DNA of 36,633 bases, from the NCBI GenBank assembly GCA_045546915.1, contig JAZQDU010000022.1, positions 1 through 36,633 on the forward strand, written 5' to 3'. This DNA comes from UMGS172 sp045546915. Its GTDB lineage: Bacteria > Bacillota > Clostridia > Oscillospirales > Acutalibacteraceae. The position numbers and the translations under genes are program-made. The notes below the pieces were generated by a model, which was not told the origin of the DNA, ran no database searches, and worked only from the letters and a program-made list of their open reading frames with translations. Shown piece after piece: positions 7,483 to 15,413 of the stretch (positions are counted from its first letter, which is position 1; each line of letters begins with the position of its first letter).

Positions 7483-8874
7483 TTAAATATTTAAAAGGCT
7501 ATCTGCCTTTTTATAGTTTTCATATGTTTTGGAGTAATCAACGCCTTGAGGTTTAAAAGAATCTTTAATGTTTATCATTGATGCGGCATCTTCGACCGAT
7601 TTGAAAACACCTGTTCCAACACCGGCAAGAATTGCTCCACCAAGACAAGCGGTTTCTTTATTCTTTAAGGTTTGTAAAGTTTTACCCGTCATATCAGCCT
7701 TCATTTGACACCACAAAGGACTGTTTGCTCCACCACCCATTGCACGAATTTCTTTAACATCTAAATCAAGATATTCAAGATTTTCACGCAAGGTACAAGA
7801 AATAGATTCCATAATACTGCGAACAAAATGCCCTCTTGTGTGCTCAGGTGTAAGGCCTGTAAAACTTCCTCTTGCGTTAGGATTATACTTAGGCATTGTA
7901 GAACCACAAAGGTAAGGTAAAAATGTTAAACCATCGCTACCAACCGAAATAGGCTCTGCCAAAGTATCAAGTTCGGCAAAGGAAAAATTCTCACAAAGAG
8001 CATTTTTAAACCACTTTAAAGCCATACCTGCTGTGGGTGACCACGAAAGCAAACAGTATTTGCCGTCGAAATTATAATGACAAGGCACAATACTTTCGGG
8101 CTTATAAGCGGGCACATTGTCACACGGACTAAATATTACCATGGTGGTACCGGTCATTTCACTGACTATTCCCTTTTCGATAACACCTGCTCCGATAGCA
8201 CCTGAAACTTGGTCCATGGCGCCTGTTACAATTTTTATGCCGTTATAAGAGCCAACCTCTACCCCACTATCTAAAAGTTCGGGTAACAAACACTTATCAA
8301 CGCCAATAAACTCTAACATTTCGTCCCACCAACAACTGTTGTTGATGTCAAAATAAATTGTAGAGGATTGAAGCGTTTTTTCAGTAACAAATTTACCGGT
8401 TAGTTTATAAAGCAAATAGTCTTCAAGCAAAAATACCTTTTTGGTTTTTGCCCAAATTTCCGGCTCATTTTTCTTGACCCATAAGAGTTTACAAGCAGGC
8501 CAAGTTGCAGTAATTTCAGGCTGACCCGTAACCTCATAAACCTTTTGTCTGCCAAAATGCGCCTCTATCTCCTCGGCTTCCTTAACTGCGCGATTATCAA
8601 GCCAAACAATAGCTTTTCTGACAGGGTTGCCGTTTTCGTCAGTGAGGATAAGCGTTTCACACTGGGTATCTATTGCCAAAGCACTGACGGGGACCTCTAA
8701 ATTATTAAGTTCTTGCTTTACAATATCCCAATACTTTGTTGACTCAAACTCAACTATATCACCATGAGATTCTATGCGATAGTCAATATTGTTTGAATAA
8801 AGCATTTCTAACTTTTCGTTAAAAACTGCAGTTTTAACCGATGTTGTGCCAACATCAATTCCCATTAAATTCAT
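7483..8874 (-). CDS. FGGY-family carbohydrate kinase (xylulokinase-like)
   Basis: 463 residues with the two-domain ASKHA fold. The N-terminal phosphate loop is GIDVGTTSVK (5-14), WLDNRA is near 91-96, and the catalytic Asp is probably Asp221 in GAMDQVSGAIGAG. The C-terminal MGGGANSPLWCQMKAD and CLGGAILAG stretches form the adenosine site. Overall look and length are closest to xylulokinase/gluconokinase-type members. It should phosphorylate the ketose made by the neighbouring isomerase. It starts six bases after the yjbQ-like stop and has an AAGG RBS. The sugar specificity is unknown. Confidence 0.88.
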   Translation of the reverse strand: MNLMGIDVGTTSVKTAVFNEKLEMLYSNNIDYRIESHGDIVEFESTKYWDIVKQELNNLEVPVSALAIDTQCETLILTDENGNPVRKAIVWLDNRAVKEAEEIEAHFGRQKVYEVTGQPEITATWPACKLLWVKKNEPEIWAKTKKVFLLEDYLLYKLTGKFVTEKTLQSSTIYFDINNSCWWDEMLEFIGVDKCLLPELLDSGVEVGSYNGIKIVTGAMDQVSGAIGAGVIEKGIVSEMTGTTMVIFSPCDNVPAYKPESIVPCHYNFDGKYCLLSWSPTAGMALKWFKNALCENFSFAELDTLAEPISVGSDGLTFLPYLCGSTMPKYNPNARGSFTGLTPEHTRGHFVRSIMESISCTLRENLEYLDLDVKEIRAMGGGANSPLWCQMKADMTGKTLQTLKNKETACLGGAILAGVGTGVFKSVEDAASMINIKDSFKPQGVDYSKTYENYKKADSLLNI

Positions 8875-8879
8875 ATAAA

Positions 8880-9500
8880 TTACCTTTTCTGCTGAAGGTC
8901 GTAATGTACGTCGTAAGCCTTTTCTTCATCGGTGAACTTATGAAGAGTGTTAATAACCTCACCATTGTTCCACTTTCTGTCTTCAACGTCCTCAGTAGTA
9001 CCCATAACGGTAACGTTAAGCTGTCTGCGGCGTGCACGAACGTGGTCCCAGTCAATAAAGTAAACGTGAGCAAACTCACCACCATCAAGAACGCCGTCTT
9101 TAATGGTCATGGTTTCGCTTCTGCCGAAGAATACACTGCGGAGGTGACCATCGGTATTCATGGAAGTAAAGTCACCGGGCTCGTTAACATAACGGCCAAA
9201 CTGTGAGTGAATGGGGCCGGGATGACGATACTGATGTTCCTCTGCAAAGTCAGGAATCATTTTTCTCATAATGTCGAGAAGGTCATGCTGTAAATATTCG
9301 AGGTCAAAACTGTCGATATCGTGTGAGCATTCCTGAACCATAACAGAGCAGGTAGTGTGGTGAGATGCGATACAAACAGTACCATTCTTAATGCCCGAAG
9401 CCTGTACAATTTCAACGATTTCTTTAGATACATCGTGGAAAGTAGGTATCCAACCTCTTGACTGTAATTCTAATTCTTTCTGATAAACCTTAAATTCCAT
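8880..9500 (-). CDS. YjbQ family protein (secondary thiamine-phosphate synthase/UPF0047), long variant
   Basis: 206 residues. The core family signatures are clear: HHTTCSVMVQE (47-57), EHQYRHPGP (88-96), and DGHLRSVFFGRSETMTI (117-133) leading to the final strand near 160-168. E. coli YjbQ is about 138 residues. This protein carries an insertion between the first two motifs and about 38 extra C-terminal residues. YjbQ has weak thiamine-phosphate synthase activity in complementation assays, and its true role is unsettled. Here it sits inside a sugar operon between the transporter and the kinase, so a role in sugar metabolism is plausible but unproven. RBS AAAGGAG. Confidence 0.85.
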   Translation of the reverse strand: MEFKVYQKELELQSRGWIPTFHDVSKEIVEIVQASGIKNGTVCIASHHTTCSVMVQECSHDIDSFDLEYLQHDLLDIMRKMIPDFAEEHQYRHPGPIHSQFGRYVNEPGDFTSMNTDGHLRSVFFGRSETMTIKDGVLDGGEFAHVYFIDWDHVRARRRQLNVTVMGTTEDVEDRKWNNGEVINTLHKFTDEEKAYDVHYDLQQKR

Positions 9501-9549
9501 TTTTGATTTCTCCTTTAAATTTTTATTTATTTGAATTAAACCTTTCGGT

Positions 9550-10797
9550 TTAAATATTCAACTTTTTAACAAAATGTGTGCAAATCAATATGCTTGCAAA
9601 ACTAACAGCATACAACCCACACATAAAAACATTGTAAACAGACCAACCGTAATTATCTATTATTGAGCCTGCAAATGTAGGACCAAATGCAGCACCGGAA
9701 CAAGCCGCAGCATTAAACACCATAGCAACCGTTGCGGCATTGATATACTGTTTTGCTTTAAGCGGTAAATACGATACTACCAAAGTGCCCGTAGCACGAG
9801 TGAACGATATAAGCAAGGTTGATATAACCACAACCAAAAACAAATTGGATTTATATAAAACAGCCTGCACTACCGAAACTCCTAATGCCGATACGCATAA
9901 AACCCGTGCAACATTGGAAATTTTGCATTTAAACTTTGAGCAAAATATAATCCCTAAGTTTGTGCAAATAAAAGCTCCAACATAAAGAGTTACCGATATA
10001 AACACCGAATAAGACGATGACATATTGAAAACTTCTGACAAATATACGGGGAACCAATTTGACACAATATAATAAGCATTATGTATCAAAACCATTGCCA
10101 AAGTAGTTAAGCAAATCATCGCAACAACCGTGTGCTTTTGCAAGGCTTTGTTTTCGGCTTGAGTTGAATTTTCATTAATGCCTTGTTTTGTTGTTTTTTC
10201 ACCAATATTAAAGTCCTTAAAAACTTTTTCAAGTCGTTTTTCTACCAGCAAAAACACTACAACCGAAACCATAAGTATTAAGGCAAACAGCAAAAACGTC
10301 CACTTCCACCAGCCTCTTGCAATAAAAGCAGGAGCAACTACGTAGGACACAACGGTGCCGCCGATAAATCCAAAACTTAGCACACTACAAGCAGGTGCAT
10401 TAAACTCAGGAGGTAAATACTTACCAAAAAAGTACATACAACCGCCATAAGTACTTGCGTGTAAAACTCCGTTTATCCCTAAGATTACCCACAATTGATA
10501 AAGTTCGGTAGTAAATGGTATTAAAGCATAGAGAATCGACGAAAGTGTTAACGAAACAACCATCAGCATACCCATATTTAGCTTTTTGACAAACGGTGCA
10601 AGTGCGACCTGCGATATTGCATAAATCACATAATATGCGGTAAGTCCTAAGCCAATTCTTGCTTTAGATTCTCCTAAATTATTGATAATTTCAACAATCT
10701 CGGAACTGTAAACCATTTTAATACATATAGTTGATGTGTAAACAAAGAAACACGCTGCAATCAACAACCAACAATACTTTTTAACGGTTTTATCCAT
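9550..10797 (-). CDS. MFS transporter, probable uptake of the operon's sugar
   Basis: 415 residues with about twelve hydrophobic segments in two halves, joined by a hydrophilic loop at about 195-225 (charged and polar, Lys/Glu/Asn/Gln-rich). This is typical of the Major Facilitator Superfamily, and the N-terminal half resembles glycerol-3-phosphate/organophosphate:anion-type antiporter relatives in size and layout. It lies between the TIM-family and YjbQ-family genes in a catabolic operon, hence probable substrate import at the membrane. No substrate can be named. The operon contains no ABC transporter or PTS gene, so this is its only visible import route. Confidence 0.85.
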   Translation of the reverse strand: MDKTVKKYCWLLIAACFFVYTSTICIKMVYSSEIVEIINNLGESKARIGLGLTAYYVIYAISQVALAPFVKKLNMGMLMVVSLTLSSILYALIPFTTELYQLWVILGINGVLHASTYGGCMYFFGKYLPPEFNAPACSVLSFGFIGGTVVSYVVAPAFIARGWWKWTFLLFALILMVSVVVFLLVEKRLEKVFKDFNIGEKTTKQGINENSTQAENKALQKHTVVAMICLTTLAMVLIHNAYYIVSNWFPVYLSEVFNMSSSYSVFISVTLYVGAFICTNLGIIFCSKFKCKISNVARVLCVSALGVSVVQAVLYKSNLFLVVVISTLLISFTRATGTLVVSYLPLKAKQYINAATVAMVFNAAACSGAAFGPTFAGSIIDNYGWSVYNVFMCGLYAVSFASILICTHFVKKLNI

Positions 10798-10813
10798 TTA
10801 TATTACACTTTTC

Positions 10814-11515
10814 TTATTTGTGAGTTTCGTCGTAAGCACGTCTTACAGCAGCAATCATTTCCTCAGCAAGTGCCAACGGATTTTCTGCCTTAGCTATAGC
10901 ACTCGAACAACCCGAAGCAGAAGCGCCTGCTTTAATGATGTTGTAGCAATCCTCACCCTTACTGATACCGGCAGACGGGAAAGGTTTAATATCGGGGTTA
11001 ATTTCACGAATAACGCGGATAACCTCATCAACATATTCCTTGTCGGCAGGTTTACCTGTTCCAATAAGTTCGGAAGGCTCTGCAACAAGGATATTGGGGC
11101 CTAACTTTGCAATAGCTTTAACTTCGTCAACGCTATCGGCACAAACCATAGTGGCCAGACCCAATTCATCTGCTCTTTTAATAGCAGCTTCAAGTTCTTC
11201 TAAAGTGAGTTTATGCTCGGCATGGTTAAGCATAACACCTACAGCGCCTGCATCCTTTACTGCCTCGCCCAAAGTTCTGCCCATTCCTTTACCAACGGGA
11301 ATGCTATCCATATGCTGTGAGTAAACGTGAATATGTTTAGTGTTTTCGGCTATGTATCTGATTTCGGTATCGGGCACGTCTAAAATAACGTCTACGCCGT
11401 ATTTTACCGAAAGTTCATCAAGACCTTTTGCAATATTAAGCAAGGTTTCGCCATACATATAGCATTTGGGACCATATTCAAAAAAAGGTTCGCTGATTTT
11501 ATAATTCTTTACCAT
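10814..11515 (-). CDS. Triose-phosphate-isomerase family protein
   Basis: 233 residues, slightly short like archaeal TIMs. The catalytic set looks complete: Asn4-x-Lys6 in KNYK at the N-terminus, His98 in LNHAEH (the His of LGHSER), Glu146 in AEPSELIGTG, and a C-terminal phosphate-binding turn in ASGCSSAI. It is thus an active phospho-isomerase by motif. Since a second TIM should exist elsewhere for glycolysis, this operon copy may act on another ketose/aldose phosphate, as EryH does on erythrulose-1-phosphate. That is inference. RBS GAGGAG. It lies 19 bases after the SIS gene. Confidence 0.85.
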   Translation of the reverse strand: MVKNYKISEPFFEYGPKCYMYGETLLNIAKGLDELSVKYGVDVILDVPDTEIRYIAENTKHIHVYSQHMDSIPVGKGMGRTLGEAVKDAGAVGVMLNHAEHKLTLEELEAAIKRADELGLATMVCADSVDEVKAIAKLGPNILVAEPSELIGTGKPADKEYVDEVIRVIREINPDIKPFPSAGISKGEDCYNIIKAGASASGCSSAIAKAENPLALAEEMIAAVRRAYDETHK

Positions 11516-11534
11516 TTTGATTTCTCCTCAAAAA

Positions 11535-12131
11535 TTATTTCTTATTAAGTCTTTCGCCAACAGCACCGCCCGGATGAATAAGGGCAAACTGCTCGTTTTT
11601 ATAATCAGTTTCCTCGATAAGTGCAGTTTGAAGCAAATGGAAGATTACTGCAAGCGAAGTAGAAGAAGTGGTACCTTGAGCGTTGTACTTATCGGTTTCG
11701 CGATTTACAAACTGCTTTAATACAACGTCAGCTTCTAAAGCCAAAGGCGACTCAAGATTTTCGGTAATTGCGATAATCTTAACACCCTTTTGTTTGCAAA
11801 TATCAAGTATCGGTAAAAGTTCTTTAGTTTTGCCACCGCGTGATGCAAACACACAAACATCACCCTGTTTTAAAAACCCTGTTCCGCCGTGAACTGCCTC
11901 TGCAGGTGAAATAAATCTTGCGGGACGCTCTATACAGCACATAAGGTGAGCAAAATGCTGACAAATAATGCCCGAATGTCCACAACCTGTGCTACCTATT
12001 CTTTCGGCATTTTTGAGCAAATCAACAGCTTTTGAAAAAGCATCTTCATTAAAATAATCAGCCATAAGTCTAATACATTCTGACTCAATTTCATAAACGG
12101 CTTTCATCTGTTCAAGCGTTTCTTTTTTCAT
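11535..12131 (-). CDS. SIS-domain phosphosugar isomerase (KdsD/GutQ/PHI-like)
   Basis: 198 residues, a single SIS domain with GSTGCGHSG (46-54), the FASRGGKTKE phosphosugar loop (95-104), and the C-terminal IHPGGAVGERL (185-195) typical of arabinose-5-phosphate isomerases and 6-phospho-3-hexuloisomerases. There are no CBS domains, unlike most KdsD proteins. It catalyses, or binds substrates for, aldose-ketose phosphate isomerisation. It is the first gene of the sugar operon, behind a strong promoter and RBS AAAGGAG. It may interconvert the phosphorylated ketose into the form cleaved by the FSA-type aldolase. Substrate unknown. Confidence 0.85.
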   Translation of the reverse strand: MKKETLEQMKAVYEIESECIRLMADYFNEDAFSKAVDLLKNAERIGSTGCGHSGIICQHFAHLMCCIERPARFISPAEAVHGGTGFLKQGDVCVFASRGGKTKELLPILDICKQKGVKIIAITENLESPLALEADVVLKQFVNRETDKYNAQGTTSSTSLAVIFHLLQTALIEETDYKNEQFALIHPGGAVGERLNKK

Positions 12132-12168
12132 GATTTACACTCCTTTTATTATAGCGTTTTAAATTATA

Positions 12169-12196
12169 TTTGAAATTACATTTACACGATTTCAAA
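12169..12196 (-). promoter_or_regulatory. Inverted repeat in the sugar-operon leader (candidate operator or hairpin)
   Basis: Perfect eight-base arms TTTGAAAT and ATTTCAAA, separated by 12 bases, lie downstream of the promoter and about 40-65 bases before the first start codon. The arms are AT-rich, so a protein operator is more plausible than a stable RNA hairpin. No regulator gene lies in the operon. Confidence 0.45.
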
Positions 12197-12228
12197 CGTA
12201 TTTCTCCAAATCATTACATACACTTAAA

Positions 12229-12256
12229 ATTATATCATAAAGTCAAAATTTGTCAA
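12229..12256 (-). promoter_or_regulatory. Promoter of the sugar catabolic operon
   Basis: On the minus strand TTGACA (12251-12256), 16 bases, then TATAAT (12229-12234), both perfect consensus. The leader to the SIS start is about 90 bases. No gene is seen in 12132-12376 beyond this promoter, the inverted repeat and the hpt terminator. Confidence 0.8.
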
Positions 12257-12342
12257 TATTCTAATTGCGTCAAAACGCCCTATTTTACGCATTTTCACCA
12301 TTATTTTTAAGACATTTTTATTACCTATAAAAAAACAAGAAA

Positions 12343-12373
12343 AACCGCTTTTGAGAAAAACTCAAAAGCGGTT
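12343..12373. terminator. Terminator after hpt
   Basis: A 13-base stem (AACCGCTTTTGAG with CTCAAAAGCGGTT) around a five-base loop, starting three bases after the hpt stop on the minus strand and followed there by TTTTTCTTG. It separates the hpt unit from the sugar operon promoter. Confidence 0.85.
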
Positions 12374-12376
12374 TGT

Positions 12377-12928
12377 TTATTCTTCATATTCGCCTATAAA
12401 GGGAAGATTTCTGAAATATTCTCCACAATCAAGACCATAGCCTATTACAAAAGCATCGGGAATAGTAAAAAGTGATAAATCAGGATTAAAATCAACCAGT
12501 CTTCTGGAAGGTTTGTCAAGCAAAGTTACCACATGAAGTGACAACGGTTTGCGAGCGTTAAGAAGTTTTACTATATCATTAAGCGTTCTGCCGGTATCAA
12601 CGATATCCTCAACAATGACAACATGGTAACCACTGACATCCTGCTCAAGGTCCATAGTAATGTTGACAACTCCTGATGATTCGGTGTTATTATAGTAACT
12701 TTTTGCACACATAAACCCTATTTCACAAGGGACGGAGACTGCACGGCAAAGGTCGGCCATAAACACAAACGCGCCCTTTAAAACACTAACCAGCAAAATA
12801 GGTCTGCCGTCATAAAGTTTGTCGATTTCCTTCCCCGCAAGTTCTATTGCGTCTTTTATTTCCTGCTCGGTTATCAACACACTTTTTATTCTTGCATTAA
12901 AATCTTCTTTTGAATTAATCCCCTTCAT
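12377..12928 (-). CDS. hpt: Hypoxanthine phosphoribosyltransferase
   Basis: 183 residues, the usual size. The PRPP-binding signature VVIVEDIVDTGRTL is at about 103-116, with the acidic pair Glu107-Asp108, and the PPi loop region lies at VSVLKGAF (47-54). The C-terminal VIGYGLDCGEYFRNLPFIG carries the purine-binding and metal residues. It salvages hypoxanthine and guanine to IMP and GMP in the cytoplasm. It follows the FAD oxidoreductase gene by 12 bases, with RBS AAAGGTGA, and is the last gene of that unit. There is no functional link to the neighbour that I can see. Confidence 0.95.
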   Translation of the reverse strand: MKGINSKEDFNARIKSVLITEQEIKDAIELAGKEIDKLYDGRPILLVSVLKGAFVFMADLCRAVSVPCEIGFMCAKSYYNNTESSGVVNITMDLEQDVSGYHVVIVEDIVDTGRTLNDIVKLLNARKPLSLHVVTLLDKPSRRLVDFNPDLSLFTIPDAFVIGYGLDCGEYFRNLPFIGEYEE

Positions 12929-12940
12929 ATTTTCACCTTT

Positions 12941-14104
12941 TTACAAAATATCCTTTTCATGCAATACTACACCATTCTGAACTAATTTTTGTTGTAGTAA
13001 TTTTACATCAAGTTTAGAAAAATCTTCGGTCAAAGACGCTGCCAAACCCGCTGCCTGACCGGTAACCGCACAACACGGTATAACCCTCATAACATCCCAA
13101 AGCGTTTCATTCACCGAGGTACAACGCCCTGCTGTAATAAGGTTTTTAACCTCTTTACTGTAAAGTGTTCTAAACGGAACTTCATATATAGGTCCTCGTT
13201 CTTTCCAATTTGAAACCATTCCGATAGAATCGTCAAAATAAGTATGTAATTCGGTATGTTTAAGTTCGTATTCGCCGACAATTTTCCTAGTCATTCTCAA
13301 TTGAGGGATAGTAGCGATAGTAGATATTACCGTCTCAGGTTTTGTTTTGCGTTTTTGTAGCCAATGTTCAAGCGTTTTTTGATGCGATAAACAAACCATC
13401 TCCGAAATTTCCTTGCCGTCAATCCCCGAAAAACGACGGTTTACAAGATGTTTACTCACTTCACCTTTTTGTTCCTCAAGAGGAATGTCTGCCGCACCCA
13501 AAGTTTGAAGTTTATGACCTTCGTTATCGACATAATAATACCAACTGGCAAGAACGTTCCCTTGTTCGTAAGTTTTAGTGGGTACTCCCGCAAAATGAGC
13601 AATATCACAGTCCCCCGTGGCATCAACAACGGTGCTTATTTCAAAATCAGTCTTACCTGACTTGTTTTGCACAAAAATACGCGAAATTTTTTCATCTTCC
13701 ACATTAACGCCAACCACATAACTACCATAAAATATGTCAACGCCGTTTTCGAGCAATAACTGTTCGGCAAGAATGGCAAAAACTTGAGCGTTATATTGAA
13801 CCCTATAACGTTTATCATTTTCAGTACGTGTGCCTATGCCATCAATCCAATTTTCAGGATATTCAGCCTCGGCACCGTATTTTATAGAAAGTTTAAAAAG
13901 TTCCTCAGCAATACCAAATGACACCTGACGCCCAAAGCCGTCGCAAAGAGGAAGATAAATGGTAATAAGTCCTGCTGTGCCAAGACCTCCCAGTATATAT
14001 TCCTTTTCAAACAGAACTACTCTTTTACCCTCACGGGCTGCAGCAAGAGCCGCAGATATGCCTCCAAAACCGCCGCCACACACGGCAACATCATATTTTT
14101 TCAT
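12941..14104 (-). CDS. FAD-dependent oxidoreductase (FAD_oxidored family)
   Basis: 387 residues. The N-terminal dinucleotide-binding motif CGGGFGGISAALAAA (9-23) is followed by an acidic strand end FEKE (32-35) and GGLGTAG. The second conserved FAD stretch VVDATGDCDIAHFAG is near 158-172, and the C-terminal AVTGQAAGLAAS segment caps the flavin. This family (FAD-dependent, often in sugar or polyol clusters) has few characterised members. It shares a transcript with the upstream secreted protein gene (16 bases) and with hpt downstream. The RBS is AAGGGG. The substrate is unknown, and it has no signal peptide, so it is cytoplasmic. Confidence 0.85.
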   Translation of the reverse strand: MKKYDVAVCGGGFGGISAALAAAREGKRVVLFEKEYILGGLGTAGLITIYLPLCDGFGRQVSFGIAEELFKLSIKYGAEAEYPENWIDGIGTRTENDKRYRVQYNAQVFAILAEQLLLENGVDIFYGSYVVGVNVEDEKISRIFVQNKSGKTDFEISTVVDATGDCDIAHFAGVPTKTYEQGNVLASWYYYVDNEGHKLQTLGAADIPLEEQKGEVSKHLVNRRFSGIDGKEISEMVCLSHQKTLEHWLQKRKTKPETVISTIATIPQLRMTRKIVGEYELKHTELHTYFDDSIGMVSNWKERGPIYEVPFRTLYSKEVKNLITAGRCTSVNETLWDVMRVIPCCAVTGQAAGLAASLTEDFSKLDVKLLQQKLVQNGVVLHEKDIL

Positions 14105-14120
14105 TTAATACCCCTTAAGT

Positions 14121-15263
14121 TTACATATCAAGCCAGTTAAATGTAGGCTCTACGCTGTCAGGGTCAACATAAGTCTTATACCCTTCGGCATCTTCAATAT
14201 AGGGTGCCGTCTTATAGCCCTCAGCATCATAGGTATGAACACCGTATGTTTCACCGCCCATTGTAACCTGACCGTCGTACGACGGTTTATAATAATCATA
14301 ACTGTCAGAACTTGAACTGTACGAATCGCCGCTATAAGAACTACCACTGTATGAACTACCACTGTATGAACTGCCACTATACGACGAACTGCTGCTGCTC
14401 GACTTTGAATAAGATGACGAACTGCTTTTATAAGACGGCTTGTACGAACGCTTGCGTTTTATAGCGACAAGAATAATAATCAAAAGTACAATTACACCTA
14501 TTGATATAAGTGCAATTATTGTTGTTGTGGCTAAAAAGTATTTATTCTCCACCTCGCCACACAATACGCAGGTGTGTTTCTTTTGACCAATCTGCAAGAG
14601 TTCGGCATCTTTAACAATAGACCAATCGGTAAACGAATGTTCAAGTTTTGCAACAACCTCGGTTACGACAGCCGTATTACAAACAGTACAATTTTGAATG
14701 CGCTCACCTTCAATAGCACACGACGGCTCTACAGTTGTTATCCAATCGGTCAATTCGCCGTGGACCTGACATTTTGACGTTATAGTAAGCCTATATTCAG
14801 CATTTGAAAACCCGTTTGTTAACGGATTTCCACCGCTAATGGGCGAAATTTTTAAATAATATGTACCTGCATTTACTGCACTGACCGAAAAAGATGAAGC
14901 CTCTTTTCCTGACAATGTTCCTTCGTTAATAACCTTCTTATCTTTATCTAAAACCTGGGCATACCAGCAATAAGCATACGGGCTATTTGCCTCATGCGAA
15001 AACTCAAAATTTATATCGGCTGTCACCGTTGTCGTCATTTTAAAATAATCAACGTCTTTGTTATTTTTGAGTTTTCCAACCGTGACAACTCCAAACTCTA
15101 TTTTATTTGCTTTTTTAATAGAGTTATTTCCTTCCTTTTCATTAATTACTTTTTCTTGGGCAGTATCCGTTTCTTCTGCAGAAACCTGAAACTGCACAGG
15201 TAAAACCGTTAAGCCTAAAATTATTGTCAATAAAAGAATAATCGCCTTAAAACCTCTCCTCAT
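14121..15263 (-). CDS. Secreted membrane-anchored protein with cysteine-knuckle modules and Ser/Tyr-rich tail
   Basis: 380 residues. A Sec signal peptide (1-29) is followed by a beta-rich domain (45-162) resembling bacterial pre-peptidase C-terminal/jelly-roll domains, with NNSIKKANKI and DVDYFKM. A module with Cys165, Cys182 and the pairs Cys192/195 and Cys232/235 resembles zinc ribbons common in clostridial surface proteins. One membrane helix (247-268) and a basic stop-transfer follow. The tail (270-325) is Ser/Tyr-rich, with five-residue YSGSS repeats, and then a 55-residue acidic end containing two DAEGYKT copies. By topology the low-complexity tail is cytoplasmic. I do not recognise a function. 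First gene of the unit with the FAD enzyme and hpt. Confidence 0.8.
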   Translation of the reverse strand: MRRGFKAIILLLTIILGLTVLPVQFQVSAEETDTAQEKVINEKEGNNSIKKANKIEFGVVTVGKLKNNKDVDYFKMTTTVTADINFEFSHEANSPYAYCWYAQVLDKDKKVINEGTLSGKEASSFSVSAVNAGTYYLKISPISGGNPLTNGFSNAEYRLTITSKCQVHGELTDWITTVEPSCAIEGERIQNCTVCNTAVVTEVVAKLEHSFTDWSIVKDAELLQIGQKKHTCVLCGEVENKYFLATTTIIALISIGVIVLLIIILVAIKRKRSYKPSYKSSSSSYSKSSSSSSSYSGSSYSGSSYSGSSYSGDSYSSSSDSYDYYKPSYDGQVTMGGETYGVHTYDAEGYKTAPYIEDAEGYKTYVDPDSVEPTFNWLDM

Positions 15264-15299
15264 TTTAACCCTCCAAACAATAAGATAACATCCTTCAAT

Positions 15300-15328
15300 A
15301 TTTTAACATAAATTATTACAATTTTCAA
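15300..15328 (-). promoter_or_regulatory. Promoter of the secreted protein/FAD enzyme/hpt unit
   Basis: On the minus strand TTGAAA (15323-15328), 17 bases, then TAAAAT (15300-15305). A GGAGGG ribosome-binding site follows just ahead of the ATG at 15263. Confidence 0.65.
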
Positions 15329-15333
15329 CAATT

Positions 15334-15355
15334 ATAATAAAACCCGCAAACGGGT
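15334..15355 (-). terminator. Terminator of the polysaccharide operon
   Basis: Read on the minus strand: ACCCG-TTTG-CGGGT followed by TTTATTAT. It lies about 60 bases past the Wzx stop. A longer imperfect stem around 15351-15395 (GGGTG / CACCC arms) may add to it. Confidence 0.65.
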
Positions 15356-15413
15356 GATGCACTTAGGGATAAAAACCTTAAGTACAACACCCAAACGCAG
15401 GTCGAATTTACAA

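Noticed and set aside
5424..12131. Transaldolase-type sulfoglycolysis operon
   Set aside because: That route needs a sulfoquinovosidase and a sulfolactaldehyde-processing enzyme and no sugar kinase. Neither is seen, and an FGGY kinase is present.
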